A stretch of DNA of 64,000 nt from Rhodanobacteraceae bacterium (GTDB taxonomy: Bacteria > Pseudomonadota > Gammaproteobacteria > Xanthomonadales > Rhodanobacteraceae), in contig JAEUPP010000030.1 in assembly GCA_016790075.1 (NCBI GenBank), positions 1 through 64,000 on the forward strand. The letters run 5' to 3'. Positions within the stretch are counted from its first letter, which is position 1. Every line of letters starts with the position of its first letter. Of this stretch, positions 18,216 to 29,293 are shown one piece after another. The position numbers were made by a program, and so were the translations under genes. A model generated the notes under the pieces. It searched no databases. It was not told where the DNA came from and saw only the letters and a program-made list of their open reading frames with translations.

Positions 18216-18593
18216 TTCGCAAACCCGATGCAAGGTGGGGGTTTACGAATAACGTTGGGCACTCACCCTGAGTGAGACAAATAGAAGATGGACAAACCAA
18301 CGCTGCAGTCTTTGGGAGCAGCTACAGTTGCACGGAGCAGGGAGAATTCGAATGGCCGCGAGTGCAGCATCTCGTTAGAGATCCGCGTCATGCGGCTCAT
18401 GCTGTAGATAGGGTTTGACCAGCTGCTCGGAGTAAGCCCCCTCCCGCGGTCGGAGGCAGCGTTGTGGCGAAAGCTTTCCAGCAATTCATTCAGTGACGAC
18501 ACGTTTCCCCAGGAGTTACTGGGTCCACGCCCCCAGTGACGAACGCTGATCCCTGCGGCCAATGATGGCGGTTACACCCGCTTCGGCGTAACG
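18216..18593. other. Intergenic segment between abiEi and mnmE
   Basis: About 380 bp. The abiEi-proximal part contains the second palindrome and presumably the abiE promoter. The remainder holds no frame that looks like a real gene; a 99-residue minus-strand frame (18263-18562) has no recognisable domain and its stop falls inside the palindrome. A small hairpin (ATCTC/GAGAT near 18370) and an imperfect GTTAC/GTAAC hairpin near the mnmE stop are visible. It may be the left border of an acquired defence segment, but no direct repeats, attachment site or transposase supports that. Confidence 0.4.
18261..18273. promoter_or_regulatory. Operator-like palindrome 2 upstream of abiEi
   Basis: ACTCACCCTGAGT is an imperfect copy of the palindrome at 18192-18204; on the plus strand both sit in the context GCACTCAC-x-xTGAGT. 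Placed about 46 bp before the abiEi start codon, it would overlap the promoter and is a plausible second AbiEi binding site. Confidence 0.55.
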
Positions 18594-19940
18594 CTACTTT
18601 CCGATGCAAAAACTCGAAAAGATCGCTCCCAGCAAATCATCGCTGCTGAACTCGCCGGTGAGTTCGCCGAGATCGCGCTGGGCATGGCGCAATTCTTCAG
18701 CAGCGAGTTCACCGGCGTTCTGGCTGGTCAGGGCAAATTCGGCCGCGGCGAGATGGGCGGCGACGCGCTCCAGCGCGACGACATGGCGGGTACGTGCGCT
18801 GAAGGCGCCGCGGCTGGCGTCGCCGGTACCGGATAGCTGCTTGAGTTCGTGCCGCAGCAAGTCCAGGCCGACGGCGGTGCGGGCGGATAGATCGATGCGG
18901 ACGTTGCCCTCGTGCTCCAGGCGCTGGGGCAATGTCTGGGTGAGGTCGATCTTGTTACATATGAGCAGGCGCGCTTGCCCTGACTGGGCGGGGCCCAGCA
19001 GAACGAGATCCTCCGCGAGGTGTTCCGCATCGGTAACCAGCAGGGCGACATCGGCGCGTTCCAGCTCGTTGCGCGCGCGGCGTATGCCTTCGCGTTCGAC
19101 GATATCGGCCGAATCGCGCAGGCCGGCGGTATCGACCAGGGTCAGCAGCACGCCGTCGAGCTGTATGTTTTCGCGCAGCACATCGCGCGTGGTGCCAGCG
19201 ATGGGTGTCACGATGGCTCGCTCCTGCGCTGCCAGCGCATTGAGCAGGCTGGACTTGCCGGCATTGGGGCGGCCGACGATAACGACGTGCAAGCCGTCGG
19301 CAAGGCGTACGCCGCGGCGGGTAGCCGCGAGCAGGACTGACAGCTCGTCGCTGACCGCGTCGAGCCGTTGGCGCAATTCCGGTGCCGCCAGAAAGTCGAT
19401 TTCTTCCTCGGGAAAGTCGATCGCGGCTTCGATGTAGACCCGCAGGTCGACGAGGTTCTTCAGCAGGTGCGAAACCTGTGCAGAGAATTCGCCGTCCAGT
19501 GAGCGTAGCGCCGCCCGTGCCGCGGCTTCCGACTGGCTCGCGATGAGATCCGCGATGGCCTCGGCCTGGGTCAGGTCAAGCTTGCCGTTGAGAAAGGCAC
19601 GTTCGGAAAACTCACCTGCGCGCGCAGGGCGGGCACCAAGTTCGCAAACGCGGCGCAGCAGCAGGTCCAGCACGACTGGCGAGCCGTGTGCCTGCAGTTC
19701 AACCACGTCTTCGCCGGTGAACGAATTCGGCTGTGGAAAACTAAGCAATATTCCCTTGTCGATTAATGCACCGTCGCCTCCCCGGAACGCGCAGTAGTGC
19801 GCATGGCGGGCGCGTGGCGCATGGCCGAGCAGGGTTGCGGCTATGGCAGCAGCGGCGTTGCCGGAAACACGCAGTATGCCGATGCCGGCAGACCCCGGAG
19901 CGGTCGCGATCGCGGCGATGGTGTCGGCACTGGCGAGCAT
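18594..19940 (-). CDS. mnmE: tRNA modification GTPase MnmE (TrmE)
   Basis: 448 residues from the ATG at 19940 (MLASADTIAAIAT), preferred over 19976 because the family begins with this D-T-I-A-A-I-A-T motif. The N-terminal folate-binding domain is followed by a G domain with GRPNAGKSSLL (P-loop), DTAGLRD and NKID, and the protein ends in the essential CIGK tetrapeptide with its reactive cysteine. With MnmG it forms the 5-carboxymethylaminomethyl modification on wobble U34 of tRNAs. It follows yidC on the same strand, separated by a hairpin. Confidence 0.96.
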   Translation of the reverse strand: MLASADTIAAIATAPGSAGIGILRVSGNAAAAIAATLLGHAPRARHAHYCAFRGGDGALIDKGILLSFPQPNSFTGEDVVELQAHGSPVVLDLLLRRVCELGARPARAGEFSERAFLNGKLDLTQAEAIADLIASQSEAAARAALRSLDGEFSAQVSHLLKNLVDLRVYIEAAIDFPEEEIDFLAAPELRQRLDAVSDELSVLLAATRRGVRLADGLHVVIVGRPNAGKSSLLNALAAQERAIVTPIAGTTRDVLRENIQLDGVLLTLVDTAGLRDSADIVEREGIRRARNELERADVALLVTDAEHLAEDLVLLGPAQSGQARLLICNKIDLTQTLPQRLEHEGNVRIDLSARTAVGLDLLRHELKQLSGTGDASRGAFSARTRHVVALERVAAHLAAAEFALTSQNAGELAAEELRHAQRDLGELTGEFSSDDLLGAIFSSFCIGK

Positions 19941-19984
19941 GCGAGCCTGCGCTGCAGTCGGTTTGGATCGGTGCAATCGATGGC

Positions 19985-20010
19985 GGCGTCCGCACCGAGG
20001 TGCGGACGCC
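19985..20010 (-). terminator. Hairpin between yidC and mnmE
   Basis: A perfect inverted repeat with 12-bp arms (19985-19996 and 19999-20010) lies just after the yidC stop codon on the minus strand. No T-run follows, so it may be a partial terminator, an mRNA stabiliser or a processing site within the yidC-mnmE transcript. Confidence 0.45.
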
Positions 20011-20018
20011 GGGCAGGC

Positions 20019-21731
20019 TTAAGCCTTGTCCGAGGCTTCGATACGGCGCGTGATGATCCACTGCTGCAGCAGCGAGGTCATGCCGTTGACGGTCCAGTAC
20101 AGCACCAGGCCGGCCGGGAAGAAAGCGAACATGACCGAGAACACAACCGGCATGATCTTCATCATGCGCGCCTGGACCGGGTCCATGCCGGTCGTCGGCG
20201 TAAGGTACTGGGTGGCAATCATGGTCGCTGCGTTGAGCAACGGCAGCACGAAGTAGGGATCGGGTGCAGTGAGGTTCTGGATCCAGAGGAAGAACGGCGC
20301 CTGACGCAGTTCCACACTCTCGATCAGTACCCAGTACAGCGCGAAGAACACGGGAATCTGAACCAGCATCGGCAGGCAGCTGCCGAGCGGATTGATCTTC
20401 TCCTTCTGGAACAGTTCCATCTGCGCCTGGGCGAGCTTCTGGCGATCCTCACCATAGCGGTCCTTGAGTGCCTGGATGCGCGGCTGCAGCTTGCGCATCT
20501 TGGCCATGGAACGGTATTGCGCCTCGCTGAGCTTGAAGAATAGCGCCTTGATCAGCAGCACCAGCAGGATGATCGCGAAGCCCCAGTTGCGGGTCAGGCT
20601 ATGGAACTTGGCCAGCACCCAGTGCAGTGGTTCGGAGATAAAGGTAAGCACGCCATAGTCGATGGTCAGGGCCAGGCCTGGCGCCACGTCATTGAGGCTG
20701 CTTTGCAGCTTGGGACCAATGTAGAGACGCGCTTCACTGGTTGCGCTGCCGCCGGGTGGCACGTTCAGCGCCGGCCCCATGCTGCGGATGGTGAAGCGTG
20801 GATAGTTGCCGTCGCGGACTTCAGTCGCATAGGTTTCGGCTGAGTTTTGCGGTGGCAGCCAAGCAGCAAAGAAATAGTGTTGCAACATCGCGACCCAACC
20901 GCCGGTAACGGTGCGGTTCTGCAACGGTGTCTTGATAAATTTGTCAAATGCAAGTTTCTGGAATTTGTCTTCCGGCGAGTACCAGGCCGCCCCCGTGAAA
21001 CTGTAGCTCTGCGGGTTCGTGATCGAACCAAAGAACCCGTGATTGACGCTAGGCGGAATCACACGCTGCATTTGGCGGTAGGCATTGCCTTGCCAGGCGG
21101 CGGCACCGTCGTTCTTGATTTCCTGGCGGGTGGCGAGCACGTAGCTGCCGCGTTCGAGCACAAATACCTTGCGTACGGTCAGGCCACTAGCAGGATCTGT
21201 CCAGGTAAACGGCACTTCGAGGCTGCTTTGGCCAGCAGCCAGGGTGTAGCTCTTCTGCTCGGTGCTGAAGCTGTCCTGATGGCTAGCGGCTTTGGCCGAA
21301 TCAGCAGCGCTGGCGAGGCCTGACTGCGCTACGAAGTAGTGCTCGGCACTGTCGTCGAGCAGACGAACGGGGTGGGCGTAGTCCCGGGGCTGTTGCGGAT
21401 AGGCCAGCAAGTCCGCACGGACCACGCTTGCACCACGTGTATCGATCCAGAGCTTGAGCACGTCGTTGCTGACTTCGACGAGTTCACCCTTGCTCTCGGC
21501 TGCCGTACCCGCTACTGCAGCAGGCACCGTGGTAGGGGCTGAGGCCGTGGCGCTCGGTACTTCGCTATTTGCCAACACCGCCGGACTGCGATCTGCCGGC
21601 GGTGCGGGAAGCGCGGCCTGTTCGGGGCTGGCGCTAGCGCCGGGTCGCGCGTAGTCCAGTTGCCACTGGTTCCATACCAGATACGAGACCAGCAGCAGCG
21701 CAATCAACAGAATGGAGCGCGGATTATTCAT
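20019..21731 (-). CDS. yidC: Membrane protein insertase YidC
   Basis: 570 residues with the full gammaproteobacterial layout: an N-terminal signal-anchor (ILLIALLLVSYLVWNQW), a large periplasmic domain (about 60-350), then five membrane segments of the conserved insertase core, including LGSCLPMLVQIPVFFALYWVL and the final FPAGLVLYWTVNG helix. YidC inserts and folds inner-membrane proteins alone or with SecYEG. It is the third gene of the minus-strand rpmH-rnpA-yidC-mnmE run, but the usual yidD between rnpA and yidC is missing. Confidence 0.96.
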   Translation of the reverse strand: MNNPRSILLIALLLVSYLVWNQWQLDYARPGASASPEQAALPAPPADRSPAVLANSEVPSATASAPTTVPAAVAGTAAESKGELVEVSNDVLKLWIDTRGASVVRADLLAYPQQPRDYAHPVRLLDDSAEHYFVAQSGLASAADSAKAASHQDSFSTEQKSYTLAAGQSSLEVPFTWTDPASGLTVRKVFVLERGSYVLATRQEIKNDGAAAWQGNAYRQMQRVIPPSVNHGFFGSITNPQSYSFTGAAWYSPEDKFQKLAFDKFIKTPLQNRTVTGGWVAMLQHYFFAAWLPPQNSAETYATEVRDGNYPRFTIRSMGPALNVPPGGSATSEARLYIGPKLQSSLNDVAPGLALTIDYGVLTFISEPLHWVLAKFHSLTRNWGFAIILLVLLIKALFFKLSEAQYRSMAKMRKLQPRIQALKDRYGEDRQKLAQAQMELFQKEKINPLGSCLPMLVQIPVFFALYWVLIESVELRQAPFFLWIQNLTAPDPYFVLPLLNAATMIATQYLTPTTGMDPVQARMMKIMPVVFSVMFAFFPAGLVLYWTVNGMTSLLQQWIITRRIEASDKA

Positions 21732-21857
21732 GGGATGGGCAAGGGCTCTCGGCCGGGCACGGCCCGACGCGGATGGGGACGCTATGAAGAGGGATCAAGG
21801 TGGATCGACCGCAAGCGGCTAGCCGACCGCGCATTGTGCCGGGCGGTTGTTGCGGCT

Positions 21858-22211
21858 TCAACGCTGCGCGCGTGGCAATCGGCTCCAGAGTTGTTCCAGG
21901 TCGGCCAGCAGCGCACTACCCGACACCGTGACGGCGGCGCTGCGGGCGATGACCAGCACATCGATAGCAGCAAGGGCGGAACGGTTGCGGCGAAAACTTT
22001 CGCGAGCCAGACGCTTGAGGCGATTGCGCTGCACCGCCAGCTTTGAGACACGGCGAGACACCGCCAGCCCGAGGCGGGCGGCGGTGTCTTCTGTGCTGCG
22101 GTATTCGGCGCTGAAATAGCGACTGCCAACTCGCCGGCTGGCCTGACGCAAGCGGGCGAAGTCACCCGGCTTGAGCATCCGCGCGGCGCGCGGGAAGCAG
22201 AACGCTCCCAT
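21858..22211 (-). CDS. rnpA: Ribonuclease P protein component
   Basis: 117 residues, basic, with the family RNR motif in VSRRVSKLAVQRNRLKRLARESFR split across about residues 51-75, which contacts the catalytic RNA and the tRNA leader. The protein helps RNase P mature the 5' ends of tRNAs. The ATG at 22211 lies 21 bp after the rpmH stop; a downstream ATG (MLKPGDF) is a possible alternative start. Only 126 bp separate it from yidC, too little for yidD. Confidence 0.94.
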   Translation of the reverse strand: MGAFCFPRAARMLKPGDFARLRQASRRVGSRYFSAEYRSTEDTAARLGLAVSRRVSKLAVQRNRLKRLARESFRRNRSALAAIDVLVIARSAAVTVSGSALLADLEQLWSRLPRAQR

Positions 22212-22231
22212 TCAGCCGCGAATCAATGGCT

Positions 22232-22366
22232 TCAGACAGCGAGACGCTTGCGGCCTTTGGCGCGGCGAGCGTTGATAATCTTGCGGCCGTTCTTGGTCTT
22301 CATACGGGCGCGGAAGCCATGATCGCGGGCGCGCTTGAGGCGGCTGGGCTGGTACGTACGCTTCAT
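22232..22366 (-). CDS. rpmH: 50S ribosomal protein L34
   Basis: A 44-residue basic protein ([18 protein letters not shown] at the start, GRKRLAV at the end), the almost invariant L34 sequence. It is a structural protein of the large ribosomal subunit near the exit tunnel. It is the first gene of the rpmH-rnpA operon and diverges from dnaA, the classic origin arrangement in gammaproteobacteria. Confidence 0.97.
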   Translation of the reverse strand: MKRTYQPSRLKRARDHGFRARMKTKNGRKIINARRAKGRKRLAV

Positions 22367-22522
22367 GGCGTCGTCTCCGGTAAATGGGTGAGAAAAGGGG
22401 CGGGAGAATAGATTCGCCGCGGCGACAGTGTCAAGCCGCGCGTGGCGGAAAAGCTAGCGTCGGCGTAGACTTCCGCGCCCTGCTGGGTCTGCCCCGGCAT
22501 CCCGCCCGTCGACGAGGAAGTA

Positions 22523-23875
22523 ATGAGCGAACTCTGGCGGCGCTGTCTGGAACGCCTGGAAGGCGAGTTCGGCGCTGAAGATATCCACACCTATCTCAAA
22601 CCGCTGCAGCCGGCGGAGAGTGAGGGCGTTCTACGCCTCCTCGCTCCGAACGCCTACACGCTGGAGCGCATTGAGCTGGAATTCCTGCCCCGCATACGGG
22701 CGGTGCTGAATCATCTTGCAGCGCGGCCAGTGTCGGTGCGCCTTGAAGTGGGCACTTTGAGCACCCGCCGCAGCCCAGCGCCAAGGGCTACGCCCGCGCG
22801 TGGCGGCATGCCTGTTGCCGCTCCGGTCGAGTCGACGCCAGCGCCGGTGGAGTTCGATGGGAATCTTGATCCCAACTATACCTTCGACAGTTTTGTCGAA
22901 GGCAAGTCGAACCAACTCGGCAAGGCCGCGGCAATCCAGGTCGCGACCAACCCCGGGCGAGCTTACAACCCGTTGCTGCTCTACGGCGGCACGGGTCTGG
23001 GCAAGACACATCTGATGCACGCTGCGGGTAACCTGATCCGCGAGAACAATCCGCGCACCAAAGTCATGTATCTGCGCTCGGAGCAGTTCGTGTCGGCGAT
23101 GATCGACGCGCTGCGTAACAAGAACATGGACGAGTTCAAGCGCCGCTTCCGTGAAGTTGACGCCTTGCTGATCGACGATATCCAGTTCTTCGCCGGCAAG
23201 AACACGACTCAGGAAGAGTTCTTTCACACGTTCAACGCCCTGTTTGAGGGCAAGCAGCAGATCATCCTGACCTGCGACCGCTATCCCAAGGAAGTCGAAA
23301 ACCTCGAGCCGCGCCTGAAGTCGCGCCTGGGCTGGGGGCTGTCGGTCGCGATCGAACCGCCGGATTTCGAGACTCGGGCCGCGATTCTTCTGTCCAAAGC
23401 GCAGTCCAAGGGCATGAACCTGCCGGAGGAGGCGGCGCTGCTGATCGCCAAGCGCATGCGCTCGAATGTGCGAGACCTGGAGGGCGCCCTCAATACCTTG
23501 GCCGCACGCGCCAATTTTCTGGGGCGCGCGATTACGTTGGAATTTGCCCAGGAGACCTTGCGCGATCTGCTGACGGTCCACGCGCAAGCGATTACGGTGC
23601 CGAACATCCAGAAGACCGTCGCCGATTTTTATCAGCTGCGCCTGCAAGACTTGTTGTCCAAGCGTCGCTCGCGCTCACTCGCTCGGCCAAGGCAGGTGGC
23701 GATGGCCTTGTCCAAGGAATTGACTGAGCACAGTCTTCCGGAGATCGGCGAGGCGTTTGGCGGCCGCGATCATACAACCGTGTTGCATGCGTGCCGGACT
23801 ATTCGCGATCTCACGGAAACCGATGGAAAGCTGCGTCAGGACTACGAAAAGCTGGTGCGCATCTTGACCGGGTGA
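22523..23875 (+). CDS. dnaA: Chromosomal replication initiator DnaA
   Basis: 450 residues in four domains: the N-terminal DnaB/DiaA interaction domain (1-80), a linker (80-110), the AAA+ ATPase with Walker [11 protein letters not shown] (near residue 153) and Walker [11 protein letters not shown], and the C-terminal helix-turn-helix with the DnaA-box recognition motif [11 protein letters not shown]. DnaA-ATP melts oriC and loads DnaB. No perfect DnaA box lies in the rpmH-dnaA spacer; two lie just downstream of dnaA. Confidence 0.98.
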   Translation: MSELWRRCLERLEGEFGAEDIHTYLKPLQPAESEGVLRLLAPNAYTLERIELEFLPRIRAVLNHLAARPVSVRLEVGTLSTRRSPAPRATPARGGMPVAAPVESTPAPVEFDGNLDPNYTFDSFVEGKSNQLGKAAAIQVATNPGRAYNPLLLYGGTGLGKTHLMHAAGNLIRENNPRTKVMYLRSEQFVSAMIDALRNKNMDEFKRRFREVDALLIDDIQFFAGKNTTQEEFFHTFNALFEGKQQIILTCDRYPKEVENLEPRLKSRLGWGLSVAIEPPDFETRAAILLSKAQSKGMNLPEEAALLIAKRMRSNVRDLEGALNTLAARANFLGRAITLEFAQETLRDLLTVHAQAITVPNIQKTVADFYQLRLQDLLSKRRSRSLARPRQVAMALSKELTEHSLPEIGEAFGGRDHTTVLHACRTIRDLTETDGKLRQDYEKLVRILTG

Positions 23876-24092
23876 TTGGCTGTGGATAAACAGGGGGCAG
23901 GTGCGGGGACAAAAGTTATCCACAGTTCATCGACATGGGAACCGGCCGCAAACAGACCTGTTTTCATCTGCTCAAGATGTTGGTTTTAAAGGAAAAATTG
24001 AGGTATTCCCCAGTTTTTCGCAGTACAACTACCACCAAAACCTTCTTAAAAAAGAACAAAAGCGTTCGTTAGAGAACCGGGAAACCCTGACC
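23876..24092. other. Probable replication origin (dnaA-dnaN spacer)
   Basis: A 217-bp spacer with two perfect DnaA boxes in opposite orientation, TGTGGATAA at 23881-23889 and TTATCCACA at 23916-23924, followed by an AT-rich tract (about 23980-24070) with poly-A and poly-T runs that could serve as the unwinding element. In Xylella and Xanthomonas the origin also maps to this spacer. No other perfect boxes were found nearby, so the array is small unless weaker boxes contribute. It also carries the dnaN promoter and ribosome site. Confidence 0.75.
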
Positions 24093-25193
24093 ATGCGATT
24101 CAGCCTGCAACGCGAAGCACTGCTCAAACCTCTGCAACAAGTCGTTGGTGTCGTCGAGCGGCGGCAGACCTTGCCGGTGCTGGCCAACTTGCTGGTCAAC
24201 GTCGCCGACGGTCGCGTTTCGTTCACTGGTACCGACCTCGAAGTAGAAATGGTTGCAACGGTCCTGCCGCATACGAGCGAACCTGGCGAGATTACGATTC
24301 CGGCCCGTAAGCTTTTTGATATATGCCGTGCGCTACCCGACGGTGTTGCGATCGACGTCAAGCTCAACGGGGATCGGGTGGTGGTCAGCGCAGGGCGTAG
24401 TCGCTTCACCTTGGCGACCTTGCCCGCGAGCGAGTTCCCAGGCATAGACAACATAGAGACCGTCGACAAAGTCGAGTTGCCAGAAGCAACGCTGAAGAAC
24501 TTGATGGATCGGACGGCGTTCGCCATGGCGCATCAGGACGTCCGCTATTACCTGAACGGGATGCTGGTGGACTTGAGGGAAGGCACCTTGCGTTGTGTTG
24601 CTACGGACGGGCACCGACTGGCGTTGGCGGAAACCAGCGTTGGTGCGATCGTCTCGCAACGTCGCCAGATCATCATTCCGCGCAAAGGTGTGCTGGAGCT
24701 GCAGGGGCTGTTCGAGACCGGTGATGGGTTGGTCAGCCTCGAGTTCGGAAAGAACCATCTGCGCGTTCGTCGTGGTGAGGTCCAGTTCACGTCGAAATTG
24801 ATCGATGGCCGGTTTCCCGATTACGAGGCCGTTATTCCGATAGGCGCGGACAAGGAAGTGAAGATAGGGCGAGAGGCATTGAGGGCCGCACTACAACGCG
24901 CCGCCATTTTGTCCAACGAAAAATATCGCGGCGTGAAGCTCGATGTTGCTCCGGGTCGCCTCGGCATCGTTGCGCATAATCCAGAGCAAGAGGAAGCTTA
25001 CGAGGAGCTCGAAGCGGATACCTCCGTCGGCGATCTCAGTGTCGGTTTCAACGTCAATTACTTGCTCGATGCGCTAGGAGCGCTGAGCGGGGAGAACGTA
25101 GTTGTTTGCTTGCGAGACGGCCAGTCCAGCTGTTTGCTGAAAACGGTGGATTCGGAAGAGTCACGGCACGTGGTAATGCCGTTGCGACTCTGA
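24093..25193 (+). CDS. dnaN: DNA polymerase III sliding clamp (beta subunit)
   Basis: 366 residues from the ATG at 24093 (MRFSLQREALLKPLQQVVGVVERR), the conserved clamp start; the frame is open upstream through the origin spacer but that part is not coding. Three DNA-clamp repeats can be followed, and the C-terminus ends in the typical HVVMPLRL. The dimeric ring tethers polymerase III and other partners to DNA. A strong intrinsic terminator lies 26 bp after its stop, before recF. Confidence 0.97.
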   Translation: MRFSLQREALLKPLQQVVGVVERRQTLPVLANLLVNVADGRVSFTGTDLEVEMVATVLPHTSEPGEITIPARKLFDICRALPDGVAIDVKLNGDRVVVSAGRSRFTLATLPASEFPGIDNIETVDKVELPEATLKNLMDRTAFAMAHQDVRYYLNGMLVDLREGTLRCVATDGHRLALAETSVGAIVSQRRQIIIPRKGVLELQGLFETGDGLVSLEFGKNHLRVRRGEVQFTSKLIDGRFPDYEAVIPIGADKEVKIGREALRAALQRAAILSNEKYRGVKLDVAPGRLGIVAHNPEQEEAYEELEADTSVGDLSVGFNVNYLLDALGALSGENVVVCLRDGQSSCLLKTVDSEESRHVVMPLRL

Positions 25194-25218
25194 TTTTTTC
25201 GGTGGCGCAACAAACGGG

Positions 25219-25256
25219 AACCTGCGGTGCGCCAGTGCCGCAGGTTTTTTTTTTTT
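25219..25256 (+). terminator. Intrinsic terminator after dnaN
   Basis: Perfect 9-bp arms (AACCTGCGG at 25219-25227 and CCGCAGGTT at 25238-25246) around a 10-nt loop, followed by an uninterrupted T-run to 25256. This is a textbook Rho-independent terminator, placed only 31 bp before the recF start codon. Confidence 0.9.
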
Positions 25257-25286
25257 GCTGAGAGCTAGAGACGAGCTGGAGCGAAG

Positions 25287-26366
25287 ATGGAGCTCGGGGT
25301 GTTGCGCATCGCGAACGTGAGGAACGTCGCTGCTGCAGAGATCGTCTTGTGCAGCGGTGTAAACGAGTTTGTTGGACCTAACGGAGCCGGGAAAACTTCT
25401 TTGCTGGAGGCGACCTATATGCTTTCGCACGGGAGGTCGTTTCGCAGCGTAAAGAGGGAAAGCCTCATACGGCTAGGCTCAGGGTCTCTGGATGTGTTTA
25501 CCGAGGTCCGTCGTAGCGGGCGAGTACGAAGGCTAGGCCTGTCGCGGACAAAAAGTGATTGGGCTGCGCGGATGGATGGCCGGGAGGTTCTGGCCATAGC
25601 GGAATTGTTGCGCGAAGTAGCAGTCGTTTGTTTTGAGCCTGGATCTCATGCGTTGATTTCCGGCGGTGCGGAAGAGCGCCGGCATTTTGTTGACTGGGCT
25701 CTGTTCCACGTGGAACACGGCTATGTTGATGTGGCCAGAAACTACAGAAGGGCTCTCAGGCAGCGAAACGCATTGCTTCGCGCGGGCAGAGGCGACGCTG
25801 AGCTCGATATCTGGGATGCGGAACTTGTCAGAAACGCGGTGAACCTCGATAAATGGCGCAGCAACTATCTAGATAAGCTCTCGCAGCTGGTCAACCAGCT
25901 CAGCGTGAACTTCCTTCCGGAGCTTGGAGCGTCGTCACTCAGTTACGTCCGCGGTTGGGGGGTAGGGCTCGAACTGGGGGAGGCGTTGCGGGAGCGGCGG
26001 CAGAGAGACCGTGAGCGCGGCCATACCAGCGCCGGCCCGCATCGGGCAGATTGGCGCCTCTCGTTTGAAAACGCTCCCGAACGCGAGCATCTGTCACGAG
26101 GTCAGGAGAAGCTCTCTGCGATGATCTGCTTGTTGGCGCAGGCCACGCTGTATGAACAACAACTCGGTGAGTGGCCAATACTCTGCCTCGACGATCTCGC
26201 TTCCGAGCTTGATACCGATCACCAGCAGCGAGTGCTGCAGTGGCTGGAAGAGGTCGATGCGCAGGTTCTGGTGACTGGCACCAGTGCGCTGCCTAAGCCA
26301 CAACTCTTGCGCCGCCAGCGGGCAATGTTCCACGTGGAACAAGGCTCCGTCGTGACACTGCTATAA
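25287..26366 (+). CDS. recF: DNA replication and repair protein RecF
   Basis: 359 residues, an SMC-like ABC ATPase: Walker A GPNGAGKTSLLEA at about 32-44, signature motif LSRGQEKL and Walker B LCLDDLASELD near the C-terminus. RecF with RecOR loads RecA at single-strand gaps. The start codon lies just after the dnaN terminator, so expression needs readthrough or a promoter inside dnaN. Codon usage appears somewhat less GC-biased than in neighbours. Confidence 0.95.
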   Translation: MELGVLRIANVRNVAAAEIVLCSGVNEFVGPNGAGKTSLLEATYMLSHGRSFRSVKRESLIRLGSGSLDVFTEVRRSGRVRRLGLSRTKSDWAARMDGREVLAIAELLREVAVVCFEPGSHALISGGAEERRHFVDWALFHVEHGYVDVARNYRRALRQRNALLRAGRGDAELDIWDAELVRNAVNLDKWRSNYLDKLSQLVNQLSVNFLPELGASSLSYVRGWGVGLELGEALRERRQRDRERGHTSAGPHRADWRLSFENAPEREHLSRGQEKLSAMICLLAQATLYEQQLGEWPILCLDDLASELDTDHQQRVLQWLEEVDAQVLVTGTSALPKPQLLRRQRAMFHVEQGSVVTLL

Positions 26367-26388
26367 TTCCGCATCCCTCCGATCCTAG

Positions 26389-28842
<2,454 letters not shown>

Positions 28843-29293
28843 CACAGCTGGGTCGGCGAGCCGCCGCAGGAGCTGTTGCATCAGGCTCAACCCCGCTGAC
28901 GGCAGGCTTTCGTTGCAAGCCGAGCTTTAGCCCGATTGCGCAATTGCGCAGTGCAGCATGGATACAGCATGCGAAAAACGGGGTAGCGATGCGACTTTGG
29001 TCTATGAAGTTTTTGACAACAGATAAATAACAATTAATTAAAAATTCTACAATTAATGAAGAAAAGTCGAATCCCGGTAAAAACCCCCGGTTTTTGAGCC
29101 GGTTTTCCTACAACAGGGAAGCGCGTAACAACTCGTTGCAAGCGCATGGAAATACTGGGATTCTTCTTAACGCTGCTGTAACGAATGACGAAATGCATGT
29201 GCTTGTAGTTTGTACAGTCGCGGATTAACCTCTGCGACCCCTTTACCGCTTGCCGGCAGGCAAGCCGCGAGAATCCAGTCGAGGCGCTACGCA
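28843..29293 (+). promoter_or_regulatory. Long gyrB-TPR gene intergenic region
   Basis: 451 bp without a gene. An AT-rich tract (about 29005-29065) contains TTGACA at 29013-29018 but no convincing -10 at the right distance. A weak hairpin with 7-bp arms (29079-29095, AAAAACC/GGTTTTT) may terminate gyrB transcription. Just before the TPR gene a hairpin with 7-bp arms (GCTTGCC at 29248-29254, GGCAAGC at 29259-29265, loop GGCA) lies about 28 nt upstream of the start codon, a position where it could affect translation. No known riboswitch consensus was recognised. Confidence 0.45.

Noticed and set aside
18263-18562. 99-residue open frame between abiEi and mnmE
   Set aside because: No recognised domain, no ribosome site, and its stop lies inside the operator-like palindrome.
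23901-24092. N-terminal extension of the dnaN frame through the origin spacer
   Set aside because: Covers a DnaA box and AT-rich tract; DnaN proteins start at the MRFSLQRE position.
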